Below the pieces are notes generated by a model. That model saw only the letters and a list, made by a program, of their open reading frames with translations. It ran no database searches and was not told where the DNA came from. The translations under genes and the position numbers were made by a program. A DNA stretch of 64,000 nucleotides from Ferrovibrio sp. (lineage in GTDB: Bacteria > Pseudomonadota > Alphaproteobacteria > Ferrovibrionales > Ferrovibrionaceae): NCBI GenBank assembly GCA_017991315.1, contig JAGOQS010000001.1:496001-560000 (forward strand), read 5' to 3'. Of this stretch, positions 23,090 through 32,268 are shown one piece after another; position 1 is the stretch's first letter; the number at the start of each line of letters is the position of its first letter.

Positions 23090-24840
23090 GCCGCTTCCAC
23101 TTCCGCCAGCCGCGCCGGCATGGTGAATTCGAACACCGAGCCTTCGCCGACCTTGGAGCGGGCGGTGATATCGCCGCCGAGCAGGCGGGCGATCTTGCGG
23201 CTTAAGGCAAGGCCGAGGCCGGTGCCGCCGAAATGCCGCGCGGTGTTGCTGTCTCCCTGATTGAATTCATCGAAGATATTATCGATCTGGTCCTCGGGGA
23301 TGCCGATGCCGGTATCGGTGACGGTGAAGCGCAGCCAGTCGGCGCCGTCGCGCTGTTCCGAGGTGACGCGGATCACCACGCTGCCATCGCGGGTGAACTT
23401 GGCGGCATTGGACAGCAGGTTGATGATGGTCTGGCGTGCCTTGGTCACGTCGGTCCACAGTGTCTGCACCGTGGCGTCGTTCTCCATGATGAACTGGTTG
23501 CCGTTCTTTTCCATCAGGCGGCGGATCACGGCGCCGACATCGCCCATCAGGTCGGGCAGCGTGACATGCTCCGGCGTCACTTCCATCTTGCCGGCCTCGA
23601 TCTTGGTGATGTCGAGGATGTCGTTGATCAGCGCCAGGATGTGACGGCCGGCGGTGCGGATCTTGCCGAGGTCGTCGGCGTAGATCTTGTTGCCTTCCTC
23701 CTCGGCTTCTTCCAGCAGGATTTCGGAATAGCCGATGATGGCATTCAGCGGCGTGCGCAGCTCATGGCTCATCGAGGCGAGGAAATCGGTCTTGGCGTTG
23801 CTGGCAAGCTCGGCCTGTTCCTTGGCCTTGGCCAGCTCACGCTCCACCTTCATGCGCTCTTCCATCGGCATGATGGCGTTGATCCAGGCGTCGCCGCCGC
23901 CGAACTTGATCGGCCTGCAGGAAACCAGGGCCCAGAAGGTGTTGCCATCGGCGCCGTTGAACAGCACCTGCATTTCCGGCACGGCTTCGTTGCGCAACTG
24001 GCAGCCGGCGAGATAGCGGAAATCCTCGTCACGGGCGAAGTAGCGGCGGTTCGATATGTCGGGGTTGTTGAGGTCCTGCGGCTTAAGGCCGAAGACCCGC
24101 ATCGCCGAGGGGCTGGCGAACAGCGCCATTTCGCCGCGCGTCACCACCAGCGGGAAGGGCAGGGCTTCCATCAGGCCGCGCTGGGCGCTGGCGATGGCTT
24201 CCTGGGCGTTCAGGCGGTCCTGCAGGGCGCGGCGCGACACGTCGGTGCGCACATGTTCGACGAAGGCCAGCCAGTTGAAGCGCAGCACCTGGGCATAGGC
24301 GATGATGCCCATCACCACACCGAAGGTAACGACGCGGTTCGGCGTGCGGTCGAACACCACGCCGCAGACCAGCAGCACGATGCCGAGTGGCAGGCCGAAG
24401 CTGACGCCGCTGCTCGGCATGCGCGAGAGTGCCGAGCCGCCGCCCACCATCATCACGCCCATGATGCCGACGAACATCGATTGTTCCTGGGCGTTGAGAT
24501 GCGGGAACGTCATGATACAGGCAGTCGCCCAGGTGAGGCCGAGCAGCAGGGCATGGATGCTGGCGCGGCGCACGCGGCCGCGGCTTACCCGCTGCGGGGC
24601 CGGCGCATCGGCATATTTGCGCCAGTTCATCAGCATCGGCAGCATCAGCAGCGTGATGATGGCGTAGGGCAGGTAGACGTAGTGGTTCAGAAAGACGTGC
24701 GGGGCATTGAGGATGCTGGCAGCCATGCAGAGCAGGTTGCCGAAGACCATGAACGGCACCATCTTGACCAGATGCACCGCCTGATGGACCCGAATCTCGT
24801 CGGTATTCTCCTTGTGCCGGAGAAATTCGACCCTGGGCAC
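23086..24840 (-). CDS. Membrane sensor histidine kinase
   Basis: A 584-residue kinase. The N-terminal 200 residues contain six or seven hydrophobic segments (starting near VKMVPFMVFGNLLCMA and ending near VVMGIIAYAQVL), a multi-spanning sensor. A PAS-like domain (about 215-325) follows, then a short coiled coil, the H-box with the phospho-acceptor His in ASMSHELRTPLNAIIG, and a HATPase domain with N-box NLLSNAAKF, G1 DTGIGI and G2 GTGLGLAL. The start codon is GTG at 24840 with a GGGGA about 10 bases upstream. It heads the kinase-REC-REC operon. The signal is unknown; a membrane property is suggested by the lack of a large periplasmic domain. Confidence 0.92.
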   Translation of the reverse strand: MPRVEFLRHKENTDEIRVHQAVHLVKMVPFMVFGNLLCMAASILNAPHVFLNHYVYLPYAIITLLMLPMLMNWRKYADAPAPQRVSRGRVRRASIHALLLGLTWATACIMTFPHLNAQEQSMFVGIMGVMMVGGGSALSRMPSSGVSFGLPLGIVLLVCGVVFDRTPNRVVTFGVVMGIIAYAQVLRFNWLAFVEHVRTDVSRRALQDRLNAQEAIASAQRGLMEALPFPLVVTRGEMALFASPSAMRVFGLKPQDLNNPDISNRRYFARDEDFRYLAGCQLRNEAVPEMQVLFNGADGNTFWALVSCRPIKFGGGDAWINAIMPMEERMKVERELAKAKEQAELASNAKTDFLASMSHELRTPLNAIIGYSEILLEEAEEEGNKIYADDLGKIRTAGRHILALINDILDITKIEAGKMEVTPEHVTLPDLMGDVGAVIRRLMEKNGNQFIMENDATVQTLWTDVTKARQTIINLLSNAAKFTRDGSVVIRVTSEQRDGADWLRFTVTDTGIGIPEDQIDNIFDEFNQGDSNTARHFGGTGLGLALSRKIARLLGGDITARSKVGEGSVFEFTMPARLAEVEAA

Positions 24841-24955
24841 TTAAGCCATCCCCGCTTGCCAACAACGCTGGCCGTATGATGCTCCCCGCCCACGGAAATG
24901 GAAAGGGAAAACAACCACCAAGGGTTGCTGAACTTTTAGGCGCGAAGCGGCGGCA

Positions 24956-26125
24956 TCAACGATAGGGATCGGCTGCGTCGCGCAACCCGTCGCCGAAGAA
25001 GTTGAAGGCCAAAACCACCAGGACGACCGGAATGGCCGGAGCCATCAGCCACGGGTAAAGCGCCACCACGTTGATATTCTGCGCCTCGTTCAGCAGCACA
25101 CCCCAGGAGGTGATCGGCGGCCGCAGGCCAAGACCGAGGAAGGACAAAGCCGTCTCGCCCAGGATCATGGACGGGATCGAGAGCGTTGCCGAGGCGATCA
25201 GGTGGCTCATGAAGCTTGGCATCAGGTGACGGCCGATAATGCGGCTGGGGCTGGCGCCCATGAGCTGTGCGGCGGTGCAGAAATCCTCCTCGCGCAAGGC
25301 CAGCAGCTTGGAGCGCACGGCACGGGCGAGGCCCGGCCAGTCGAGCAGGCCGAGGATGATGGTGATGCCGAAATAGACCAGGATCGGCGACCAGGTGACC
25401 GGCAGGGCGGCGGATAGCGCCATCCAGAGCGGCAGTTCGGGCAAACTTCGGATGATTTCGATCATGCGCTGGATCACATTGTCGATCCAGCCGCCGTAAT
25501 AGCCCGAGATGCCGCCCAGCACGATGCCGATGATGAAGCTGATGGCGATGCCGATCAGGCCGACAGTAAGGGAGATGCGGGTGCCGTAGACGATGCGGGA
25601 GTAGATGTCGCGCCCGAGCCGGTCGGTGCCCATCAGGTAGAAATGCCCATCCTCCGCCGGGCAGACGAAGTGGAAGCGCATCGGGATCATGCCCCAGAAC
25701 TGGTAGGCATCGCCCTGGCAGAAGAAGCGCAGCGGCAGTACGCGCCGCGTATCCTCGGTATATTCGCGTTTCAGCGTATCGACATTGAGCTTGAAGCGCA
25801 GGCCATAGACAAACGGGCCGACGAACTCGCCCTCATGGAACAGGTGGATCTCGCTCGGCGGCGCGTAGATGGCGCGGGCGTTGCGGGTCTGCACATTGTA
25901 AGGCGCGATGAATTCGGAAATCAGCGTCGAGCCATAGATCAGCAGCAGGATCACGGCGCTCCAGACGCCGAGGCGGTGGCGCTTGAACTTCCACCACATC
26001 ATCTGCCATTGCGAAGCCTGGTAGTAGCGCTCCTGCTCCGGCGACAGCTTCTCGACGGAATAGGGATCGAAGGGCTCCTTCGAGACCCAGTGTTGCAGGC
26101 GGGTGTCGTTGGTGCTGTCGGTCAT
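24956..26125 (-). CDS. Peptide-type ABC transporter permease, OppC-like
   Basis: Inner-membrane permease of an oligopeptide/nickel-type (PepT) importer. It has an N-terminal cytoplasmic tail of about 45 residues, TM1 near 55-72, then an unusually long periplasmic loop (about 75-180) with FVYGLRFKLNVDTL and GTDRLGRDIYSRI, followed by five TM segments holding the EAA loop (GASPSRIIGRHLMP) that contacts the ATPase. The length of 389 residues exceeds the usual 290-310 because of that loop, a feature of the branch of permeases with long OppC proteins. The last gene of the operon, one base after oppB. Confidence 0.92.
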   Translation of the reverse strand: MTDSTNDTRLQHWVSKEPFDPYSVEKLSPEQERYYQASQWQMMWWKFKRHRLGVWSAVILLLIYGSTLISEFIAPYNVQTRNARAIYAPPSEIHLFHEGEFVGPFVYGLRFKLNVDTLKREYTEDTRRVLPLRFFCQGDAYQFWGMIPMRFHFVCPAEDGHFYLMGTDRLGRDIYSRIVYGTRISLTVGLIGIAISFIIGIVLGGISGYYGGWIDNVIQRMIEIIRSLPELPLWMALSAALPVTWSPILVYFGITIILGLLDWPGLARAVRSKLLALREEDFCTAAQLMGASPSRIIGRHLMPSFMSHLIASATLSIPSMILGETALSFLGLGLRPPITSWGVLLNEAQNINVVALYPWLMAPAIPVVLVVLAFNFFGDGLRDAADPYR

Positions 26126-26126
26126 G

Positions 26127-27152
26127 CTACTTGGCCTTGCCGCCGGTGAGCCGGATGCGCGGATCGAGCAGGGCCAGCAGAATATCGGAAACCAGCATGC
26201 CGAACACGGTCAGCACCGCCAGGAACATCAGGAACGAGCCGGCGAGATACTGATCCAGCGATTGCAGCGCGCCGAGCAGCATCGGGCCTGCGGTCGGCAG
26301 GCTCATCACCACCGAAACGATCACCGAGCCGGACACCATATGCGGCAGCAGGTTGCCGATATCGGCGATGAACGGATTCAGCGCCATGCGGATCGGGTAT
26401 TTCACCAGCAGCTTCATCGGCGGCACGCCCTTGGCGCGGGCGGTGGTGACATACTGCTTCTGCAATTCATCGAGCAGGTTGGCGCGCAGGCGGCGGATCA
26501 TCGCCGCCGTGCCGGACGTGCCGATCACCACCACCGGCACGATCATATGCGCCATCAGCGACTTGAATTTCTCCCAGCCCCAGGGCGCATCAATCAGATG
26601 CTCGTCCACCAAGCCGCCGATGCTCATGCCGAACCAGATGTTGAAATAGTAGAGCATCACCAAAGCGAGCAGGAAATTCGGCGTAGCTAAGCCGAGATAG
26701 CCGAGCAGGGTGAAGCCGTAATCGCCCCAGCTATATTGCCGCGTGGCGGAATAGACGCCGATCGGGAAGGAGACGATGTAGACGAACAGGATGGTGAAGA
26801 AATTGATCACCGCCGTCATCACCAGGCGGTCGCCGATCAACTCGCTCACCGGCCGGTTATACTCGAACGACCAACCCCAATCGCCCTGCAGCAGGCCGGC
26901 AAAGCCGTTCGGGCCGGGAATGAAGCCCATCCAGATGGCGTATTGCTCGATCAGGTTGCGGTCCAGTGCATATTGGTGGCGCAGGTATTCGGCGCGCTCC
27001 ATCGCCGAGCCTTCGCCCTGGGCGCGCAGCTCGGCAATCTGGTTGCTGAGGAAGTCGCCGGGCGGCAGCTTGATGATGATGAAGATCAAGGCGCTGATGA
27101 TCAGCAAGGTCGGGATCATCAGCAGCAGCCGGCGGGCCAGGTACATCAGCAT
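26127..27152 (-). CDS. Peptide-type ABC transporter permease, OppB-like
   Basis: The partner permease of the same importer, 341 residues. It has the N-terminal TM with the family signature YLARRLLLMIPTLL, a periplasmic region including GDWGWSFEYNRPVSELI, and five further TM segments with the EAA loop VTTARAKGVPPMKLLVKYPIRMAL. It lies between the substrate-binding protein (10 bases upstream) and oppC (1 base downstream). Two ATGs six bases apart (27152 and 27146) could start it; the ribosome site is weak, as expected for coupled translation. Confidence 0.93.
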   Translation of the reverse strand: MLMYLARRLLLMIPTLLIISALIFIIIKLPPGDFLSNQIAELRAQGEGSAMERAEYLRHQYALDRNLIEQYAIWMGFIPGPNGFAGLLQGDWGWSFEYNRPVSELIGDRLVMTAVINFFTILFVYIVSFPIGVYSATRQYSWGDYGFTLLGYLGLATPNFLLALVMLYYFNIWFGMSIGGLVDEHLIDAPWGWEKFKSLMAHMIVPVVVIGTSGTAAMIRRLRANLLDELQKQYVTTARAKGVPPMKLLVKYPIRMALNPFIADIGNLLPHMVSGSVIVSVVMSLPTAGPMLLGALQSLDQYLAGSFLMFLAVLTVFGMLVSDILLALLDPRIRLTGGKAK

Positions 27153-27162
27153 GGAATGGCGC

Positions 27163-29067
27163 TCACTGCTTCATCCAGAAAATTTCCGGCCGGTACATGC
27201 CGATCAGCGCGCCGGGATCCCAGTTGTAGATGCCTTCATCGGGCACATTGGCCAGCTTGCGGTTCACCACGATCGGCTGGAACACGCCGGTGATCACGCC
27301 GATGGTGTACATCTGGTCCATATGGATGGTGAGCATGCGGTGCCAGATCTGCTCGCGCGTCGTCAGGTCGCCGGCCTCGGTCCAGTCCTCGTTCAGCTTC
27401 AGCAGTTCCTTGGCCTCGGTCATGTCCGGCGCTTCGCCATTCTGGCCCTTGGTCTCATAGAACTGGCCCCATTTCGGCCATTGCAACTGGAACTGCGAGG
27501 TCGGCGCCAGTTCGGACGGGCTGGCGGCGGCATTCGGCACGCCATTCTCCAGGCCCGACCACACGCTCATCAATGCCTCGCCGGCGAAGATGCGGTTGCG
27601 CAGCACGTCGCGCTGGCTCGGCTTCGGGAACATCTTGATGCCGAGCTTGAGCCAGCTTTCGGCGATCAGTTCCAGGATGTCGATCTGCTCGGAAACCTCG
27701 CCGGCGGTCTCGATGATGATTTCCATCGGTCGGCCATCGGGCAGCAGGCGGATGCCATCGGCGCCGCGCTTGGCAAGCCCCAGTTCATCCAGCAGCTTGT
27801 TCGCCTTGGCGATGTCGAACTCGATGTCGCGGGTCTGATACATCGGGCGGAACAGCGGGCTGTCGGGCAGCACGGTGTTGTTGGCTTCCTGCGCCAGGCC
27901 GTAGAACAGCGACTGGTTCACCGCCTCGCGGTCGATGCCATGCGAGAGCGCGCGGCGGAAGCGCACGTCGCGCACCAGCTTGCGCCAGGTGGCATCATTG
28001 ACGTTGAAATTCGGGAAGATGGTGAAATGCGAGCCCTTGGCGGTCTTCCACAGCAGGGTGCGGTAGCCGGCGCGCTTCTCGTTCTCTTTCAGGAAGGTGA
28101 AATTGGAGAAGGCGATGGTGCGGAATTGCACATCGGCCTCGCCGGCACCGGCCTTGGCCGGGATCAGCTTCGGGTCGGCCTGGGCCAGCACCACGCGGTC
28201 GAGATAGGGCAGTTGTACGCCATTGGCATCGACGCGGTGGTAATAGGGATTGCGCACGGCAACGAAGCGGATCGAGGGCGGCCGGGTCTGGATCATCCAG
28301 GCATCCAGCGTCGGCAGGTCCGGGTTGTCGTTCTCCACCATGTTGTCGATCTTGTTGTGCAACGCCGCCCAGTTGGCGCGCTTCTCGGCCGCCGCCAGCT
28401 TCGCCAGCGCCGCCGGATCGGCGTATTTGGCGTGGTATTTCTTCAGGTAGGTGGAGGGGCGGTAGAGATAGAAGGCCGAGGTGCCGGCAATGCGCGGCAG
28501 GAAGCGCGGGTTGCGCTGCTTCCAGCTATAGCGGACGGTATAGGCGTCGGGGAATTCCACCAGCGGCCGCTCGCCATCCACCAGCAGGTCAACCGGCGGG
28601 CCCGAAGGGCTCAATTCCGGATTGTTGGCGATATCTTCCCAGTAGTAGCGGAAATCCTCCGCCGTGAAGGGCGAGCCATCGGACCATTTATGGCCCTTGC
28701 GCAGATGGAAGGTGAAAACCCGCTCGTCCTGCACCTCGAAGCGTTCGCAGAGGTCCGGCACGAAATCGTATTTCTCGTTATAGACCACCAGGCGGTTGTA
28801 GCTGATGGTGTTGAGCAGCCGCAATTCGCGGGCGCGGCCGATCAGGGTGCGCATTTCGCCGCCCTGCTGGCCGATCTTGTAGGGCGGCTTGAACTCCACC
28901 AGCATCGGCTTTTCCGGCAGCCGCTTTTCAATCGGCGGCAGCTTGCCGGCGCCGACATCGGCGGCCAGCGAAGCGGTTTCCTTCAGCGTCACCTGTGCCC
29001 AGGCTGCGGTGGTGGATGTGGTAGTGAGGGCGGCGAGCAGAAGGGCGGCGCGGGCGAAGTGTTTCAT
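27163..29067 (-). CDS. Periplasmic substrate-binding protein, SBP family 5
   Basis: Binds the transported solute in the periplasm and delivers it to OppB/OppC. The 634-residue precursor has a signal peptide ending at AWAQ-V (residues 1-24). The family 5 pattern is clear: FTFHLRKGHKWSDGSPFTAEDFRYYWEDI near 130-160, quoted here in part, VRFRRALSHGIDREAVNQ near 360, and a C-terminal lobe. The long mature chain with GGEMRTLIGRARE near the start resembles the large SBPs that pair with long OppC permeases and often bind glycans or odd peptides rather than ordinary oligopeptides. It overlaps the upstream ATPase gene by four bases. Confidence 0.93.
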   Translation of the reverse strand: MKHFARAALLLAALTTTSTTAAWAQVTLKETASLAADVGAGKLPPIEKRLPEKPMLVEFKPPYKIGQQGGEMRTLIGRARELRLLNTISYNRLVVYNEKYDFVPDLCERFEVQDERVFTFHLRKGHKWSDGSPFTAEDFRYYWEDIANNPELSPSGPPVDLLVDGERPLVEFPDAYTVRYSWKQRNPRFLPRIAGTSAFYLYRPSTYLKKYHAKYADPAALAKLAAAEKRANWAALHNKIDNMVENDNPDLPTLDAWMIQTRPPSIRFVAVRNPYYHRVDANGVQLPYLDRVVLAQADPKLIPAKAGAGEADVQFRTIAFSNFTFLKENEKRAGYRTLLWKTAKGSHFTIFPNFNVNDATWRKLVRDVRFRRALSHGIDREAVNQSLFYGLAQEANNTVLPDSPLFRPMYQTRDIEFDIAKANKLLDELGLAKRGADGIRLLPDGRPMEIIIETAGEVSEQIDILELIAESWLKLGIKMFPKPSQRDVLRNRIFAGEALMSVWSGLENGVPNAAASPSELAPTSQFQLQWPKWGQFYETKGQNGEAPDMTEAKELLKLNEDWTEAGDLTTREQIWHRMLTIHMDQMYTIGVITGVFQPIVVNRKLANVPDEGIYNWDPGALIGMYRPEIFWMKQ

Positions 29068-30965
29068 GCCACAAGCTCCCGGGCATCGGCGGAAGCCGCA
29101 GCCCGAACGTAATGGCCCTCGCCGAGATCGATCAGGGCGGGGCGCGTGGTGCCATCAATGGTGAAAGGGGCGGGCCAGGCTGCGGGAATAGAGGCCTTGC
29201 CTTCCATCAGCAGCTTGAGATCGAGCCGGGCATTCGGATCCGGCTTCGGCACGGCGGCAAGCAATGCCTTGGTATAGGGATGCACCGGGCGCTTGAACAG
29301 CAATTCGCGCGGCGCCAGTTCCACCAGCCGGCCGGCGCACATCACCGCGATGCGGTCGGCGATATAATCGACCACGGCGAGATTATGCGAGATGAACAGG
29401 TAGGTGAGGCCGAGTTCCTTCTTCAGGTCCTTCAGCAGGTTCAGTACCTGGGCCTGGATCGACACGTCGAGTGCCGAAACCGGCTCGTCGCAGATCAGCA
29501 ATTCCGGCTGCAAGGCGAGCGCGCGGGCGATGCCGATGCGCTGGCGCTGGCCGCCGGAGAAGCTATGCGGATAGCGGCGCAGATGGCGCACATCCAGGCC
29601 GACCAGGGTCATCAGCTCCTTCACGCGCTCGAACCGTTCGGCCTCGTCGCCGATCTGGTGGATCACCAGCGGTTCGGACACGATATCGAACACCGTCATG
29701 CGCGGATTGAGCGAGGAGAACGGGTCCTGGAAGATGAACTGCACCTTGCGGCGGAAGTCGAACAGCGCCTGGCCTTCCAGTTGCAGCACATCGACATCCT
29801 GATCGCCGCCATGGAAGCGGATGCTGCCTTCGTCCGGCGTCAGCGCCCGCATGATCATCTTGCTGGTGGTGGTCTTGCCGCAGCCGCTTTCGCCCACCAG
29901 CCCTAAGCATTCGCCGCGCTGCACGGCGAAGCTGACATCATCCACCGCCAGCGCCACGGCATTCGACTTGCCGCTGAAAAAACCGCCCTTGCGGATCGAG
30001 AAGCGCTTGGTCAGGCCGCTCACTTCCAAGAGCGGCTTGCCGGCCTGTTCGGCCACGGGTGCGCGGCGCTTCAGCATGCCGCCGACTTCCGCCTTGATCT
30101 CGCGGATCGGCACCAGCCGTTCGCCCGGCTTCATGTCGAAGCGCGGCACGGCATTCAGCAGCGCCTTGAGATAGGGATGTTCAGGATGGCGGAAGATGTC
30201 GTCGAGCGAACCGCGCTCCATCACCTTGCCGTGGTACATCACCACAATCTCGTCGGCCATGTTGGCAACAACACCGAGATCATGGGTGATCATCAGCACT
30301 GCCATGCCGAGCTCGGTCTGCAGGTCCTTGATCAGTTTCAGGATCTGCGCCTGGATCGTCACGTCCAGCGCCGTGGTCGGCTCGTCGGCGATCAGCAGGG
30401 CCGGGCGGCAGACCAGCGCCATGGCGATCATGGCGCGCTGGCGCAGGCCACCGGAAAGCTCGAAGGCATAGGTGTTCATGGCGCGGGCCGGATCGGGGAA
30501 GCCGACCAGGCGCAGCATGTCGGTGGCGAGCTTGTCGGCCTCTTCCTGGCTGGCGTTGCGGTGCAGCCGCAGGGCTTCCGTCACCTGGTTGCCGATGGTG
30601 TGCAGCGGCGACAGCGAGGTCATCGGCTCCTGGAAGATGATCGAGAGGCGGCCGCCCTGCAGCTTGCGCATCTCATCGCCATCGCGCTGCAGCTTGGCGA
30701 TATCGACAATAGTGCCGCTCCGCGCCGGGTCGCGGAACAGGATCTCGCCGCTGGCGATGTGTGCCGCCCGCGGCAGGATGCCCATGATCGCCTGGCTGAC
30801 CACTGACTTGCCGCTGCCGGACTCGCCCACCAAAGCCACGGTCTTGCCCTGTGGGACGCGGAAGCTGATGCCATCCACCGCCTTGATCACGCCTTCGGAG
30901 ACGCGGAACTGCACCCGCAGGTCGCGAACGTCGATCACCGGGGTGAAGTCATCGGCGGCACTCAT
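29064..30965 (-). CDS. Fused peptide ABC transporter ATPase, OppD-OppF
   Basis: A 633-residue protein with two complete nucleotide-binding domains, combining OppD and OppF in one chain. Domain 1 (about 8-270): Walker A GESGSGKS, signature LSGGLRQR, Walker [13 protein letters not shown]. Domain 2 (about 315-570): Walker A GESGCGKT, signature FSGGQRQR, Walker [13 protein letters not shown]. The Cys-poor C-terminal oligopeptide/dipeptide extension ([13 protein letters not shown]) follows each domain. All catalytic motifs are intact. It overlaps a small membrane-anchored gene upstream and the SBP gene downstream, both by four bases, so the operon order is PH-like protein, DF, A, B, C. Confidence 0.95.
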   Translation of the reverse strand: MSAADDFTPVIDVRDLRVQFRVSEGVIKAVDGISFRVPQGKTVALVGESGSGKSVVSQAIMGILPRAAHIASGEILFRDPARSGTIVDIAKLQRDGDEMRKLQGGRLSIIFQEPMTSLSPLHTIGNQVTEALRLHRNASQEEADKLATDMLRLVGFPDPARAMNTYAFELSGGLRQRAMIAMALVCRPALLIADEPTTALDVTIQAQILKLIKDLQTELGMAVLMITHDLGVVANMADEIVVMYHGKVMERGSLDDIFRHPEHPYLKALLNAVPRFDMKPGERLVPIREIKAEVGGMLKRRAPVAEQAGKPLLEVSGLTKRFSIRKGGFFSGKSNAVALAVDDVSFAVQRGECLGLVGESGCGKTTTSKMIMRALTPDEGSIRFHGGDQDVDVLQLEGQALFDFRRKVQFIFQDPFSSLNPRMTVFDIVSEPLVIHQIGDEAERFERVKELMTLVGLDVRHLRRYPHSFSGGQRQRIGIARALALQPELLICDEPVSALDVSIQAQVLNLLKDLKKELGLTYLFISHNLAVVDYIADRIAVMCAGRLVELAPRELLFKRPVHPYTKALLAAVPKPDPNARLDLKLLMEGKASIPAAWPAPFTIDGTTRPALIDLGEGHYVRAAASADARELVA

Positions 30966-31474
30966 GCCCTGGCCTCGTCGTGCAAGGCGCCGGCCTGCAG
31001 CAGGCGGGCATTGTTCAAGGTGTCGGCATCCGGCGTCAGGCCAAGTTTGTCGGCAGCCGCCAGAGCCACGGCAGCAAGACGCTCGAATCCCTCAAGGTCG
31101 CTATCGGCGCGCAATGTTGTTCCCCCGCGGCCCGTTATACTCACCGTCATCCAGCCGCCGCTGCGGTCGCGCCTGGTGGAGTAGTAGCGCAGCCGGACGC
31201 TGCGTAATTCCTCCCAGGCCACGCGCCGCCGAGACGCCAGGCCCCAGCGACTGATCCGTGCCACGCCCAGGTCGTCGAGTTCGAACTCGATCTGTTGGCG
31301 CCACAGCGTGTGGCAGCCCAGCCAGGCCAGCAGCAGGCTCACGCCGCCAAGTAGGAAAAAGATGACAGATATCGGGGAGTTAAACAACATCAGAGCGAGG
31401 CAAAAGGCGAGCGCGGGCCAGGCGCGGAGATGGTCGCGCCAGAGGTGATGCAGCGGGTAGTACAGCCGGGTCAT
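30962..31474 (-). CDS. Membrane-anchored PH-like protein of unknown function (170 aa)
   Basis: Two hydrophobic segments close together (about 20-37 and 39-55, hairpin type) are followed by a soluble domain with alternating strands (QIEFELDDLGVARISRWG, RVAWEELRSVRLRYYSTRRD, GWMTVSITGRGG) that resembles bacterial PH-like domains found after a 2TM anchor. It opens the peptide-transporter operon and overlaps the ATPase gene by four bases, so it may help assemble or regulate the transporter. The ribosome site is weak. I cannot assign a specific role. Confidence 0.7.
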   Translation of the reverse strand: MTRLYYPLHHLWRDHLRAWPALAFCLALMLFNSPISVIFFLLGGVSLLLAWLGCHTLWRQQIEFELDDLGVARISRWGLASRRRVAWEELRSVRLRYYSTRRDRSGGWMTVSITGRGGTTLRADSDLEGFERLAAVALAAADKLGLTPDADTLNNARLLQAGALHDEARA

Positions 31475-31497
31475 GACAGGGATATTACGTGCAAAAA

Positions 31498-32268
31498 TTA
31501 ACCCGGTGGCGGCCCGGCGCCGAAGGCCGTATCGATATCCACCCAGAGCGCGGCGCGATGCGCCTGGGTATGGGCAATGAAGCGGGCGGTGAAAGCCCAG
31601 GTCGCCTCATCCTGCTGCGCATGGTGGGTGAGCAGGCCAAGCGGCTCGGCCTCAGGGGTTTCCCGCGCCAGACGAAGCTGGCGCAGCGCCTGGTCGAGGC
31701 AGGCGGCTTCACCGAGAAAACCCGCACCCTGGCGCCAATCCACCGGATCGAGATGGGTATTCACCTGCATCAGGCCCGGCGCCGCCCATGCTTCCTCGCG
31801 TGCCTTGTAGGTGGAAAGGCCATGCAGCCCCAGGCGCGGCAGATGTGGCAGCAGGGCGGGCGCGATGCGGTTCCAGGGCGGCACCAGCACCGGGCGCAGG
31901 CCGATACCGAACAGTTTTTTCAGGCTTTCGCGGCCCTGGCGCAGGTCGGCCAGGGCTTCCTGGGCCGGGCGGACACTGGGAAATTCCGCCTTCTTCTCGC
32001 CCGCCGGGGCGTGGTTCCGGTGCGCGAAACCATGTTGCAGTACAGCAATCGAGTCACGCCCCCGCAGCGCCTGGGCCAGCTCGGCGCCGGCGCGGGCCGG
32101 GATCACCGCCAGGCTGAGCGGCGCGGCGCTTGCCGCCTGCAGGTCCAGCAGCCGTTGTAATTCTGGCGTCAGTGCGCCGGCATCATCGTCGCGCCACCAG
32201 AACAGGGCCTTCCTGCCAGCCGCCGCCCAGGCATCGAGTTCGGCATCAAGTGCTGCCCAGTTACTCAC
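31498..32268 (-). CDS. NodB-like polysaccharide deacetylase family protein
   Basis: A 256-residue protein of the carbohydrate esterase 4 fold. The start is GTG at 32268, whose GTGA overlaps the stop of the glycosyltransferase gene upstream. The catalytic region shows the metal-binding acidic motif WWRDDDAGAL (about 24-33), the His-containing motif QHGFAHRNHAP (about 81-91), and PPWNRIAPALLPHL later, all typical of the short deacetylase-like proteins seen in exopolysaccharide loci. No signal peptide is visible, so it would act in the cytoplasm on a nucleotide-sugar or lipid-linked glycan, or it is an unusual export substrate. It ends the six-gene glycan operon. Confidence 0.85.
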   Translation of the reverse strand: MSNWAALDAELDAWAAAGRKALFWWRDDDAGALTPELQRLLDLQAASAAPLSLAVIPARAGAELAQALRGRDSIAVLQHGFAHRNHAPAGEKKAEFPSVRPAQEALADLRQGRESLKKLFGIGLRPVLVPPWNRIAPALLPHLPRLGLHGLSTYKAREEAWAAPGLMQVNTHLDPVDWRQGAGFLGEAACLDQALRQLRLARETPEAEPLGLLTHHAQQDEATWAFTARFIAHTQAHRAALWVDIDTAFGAGPPPG

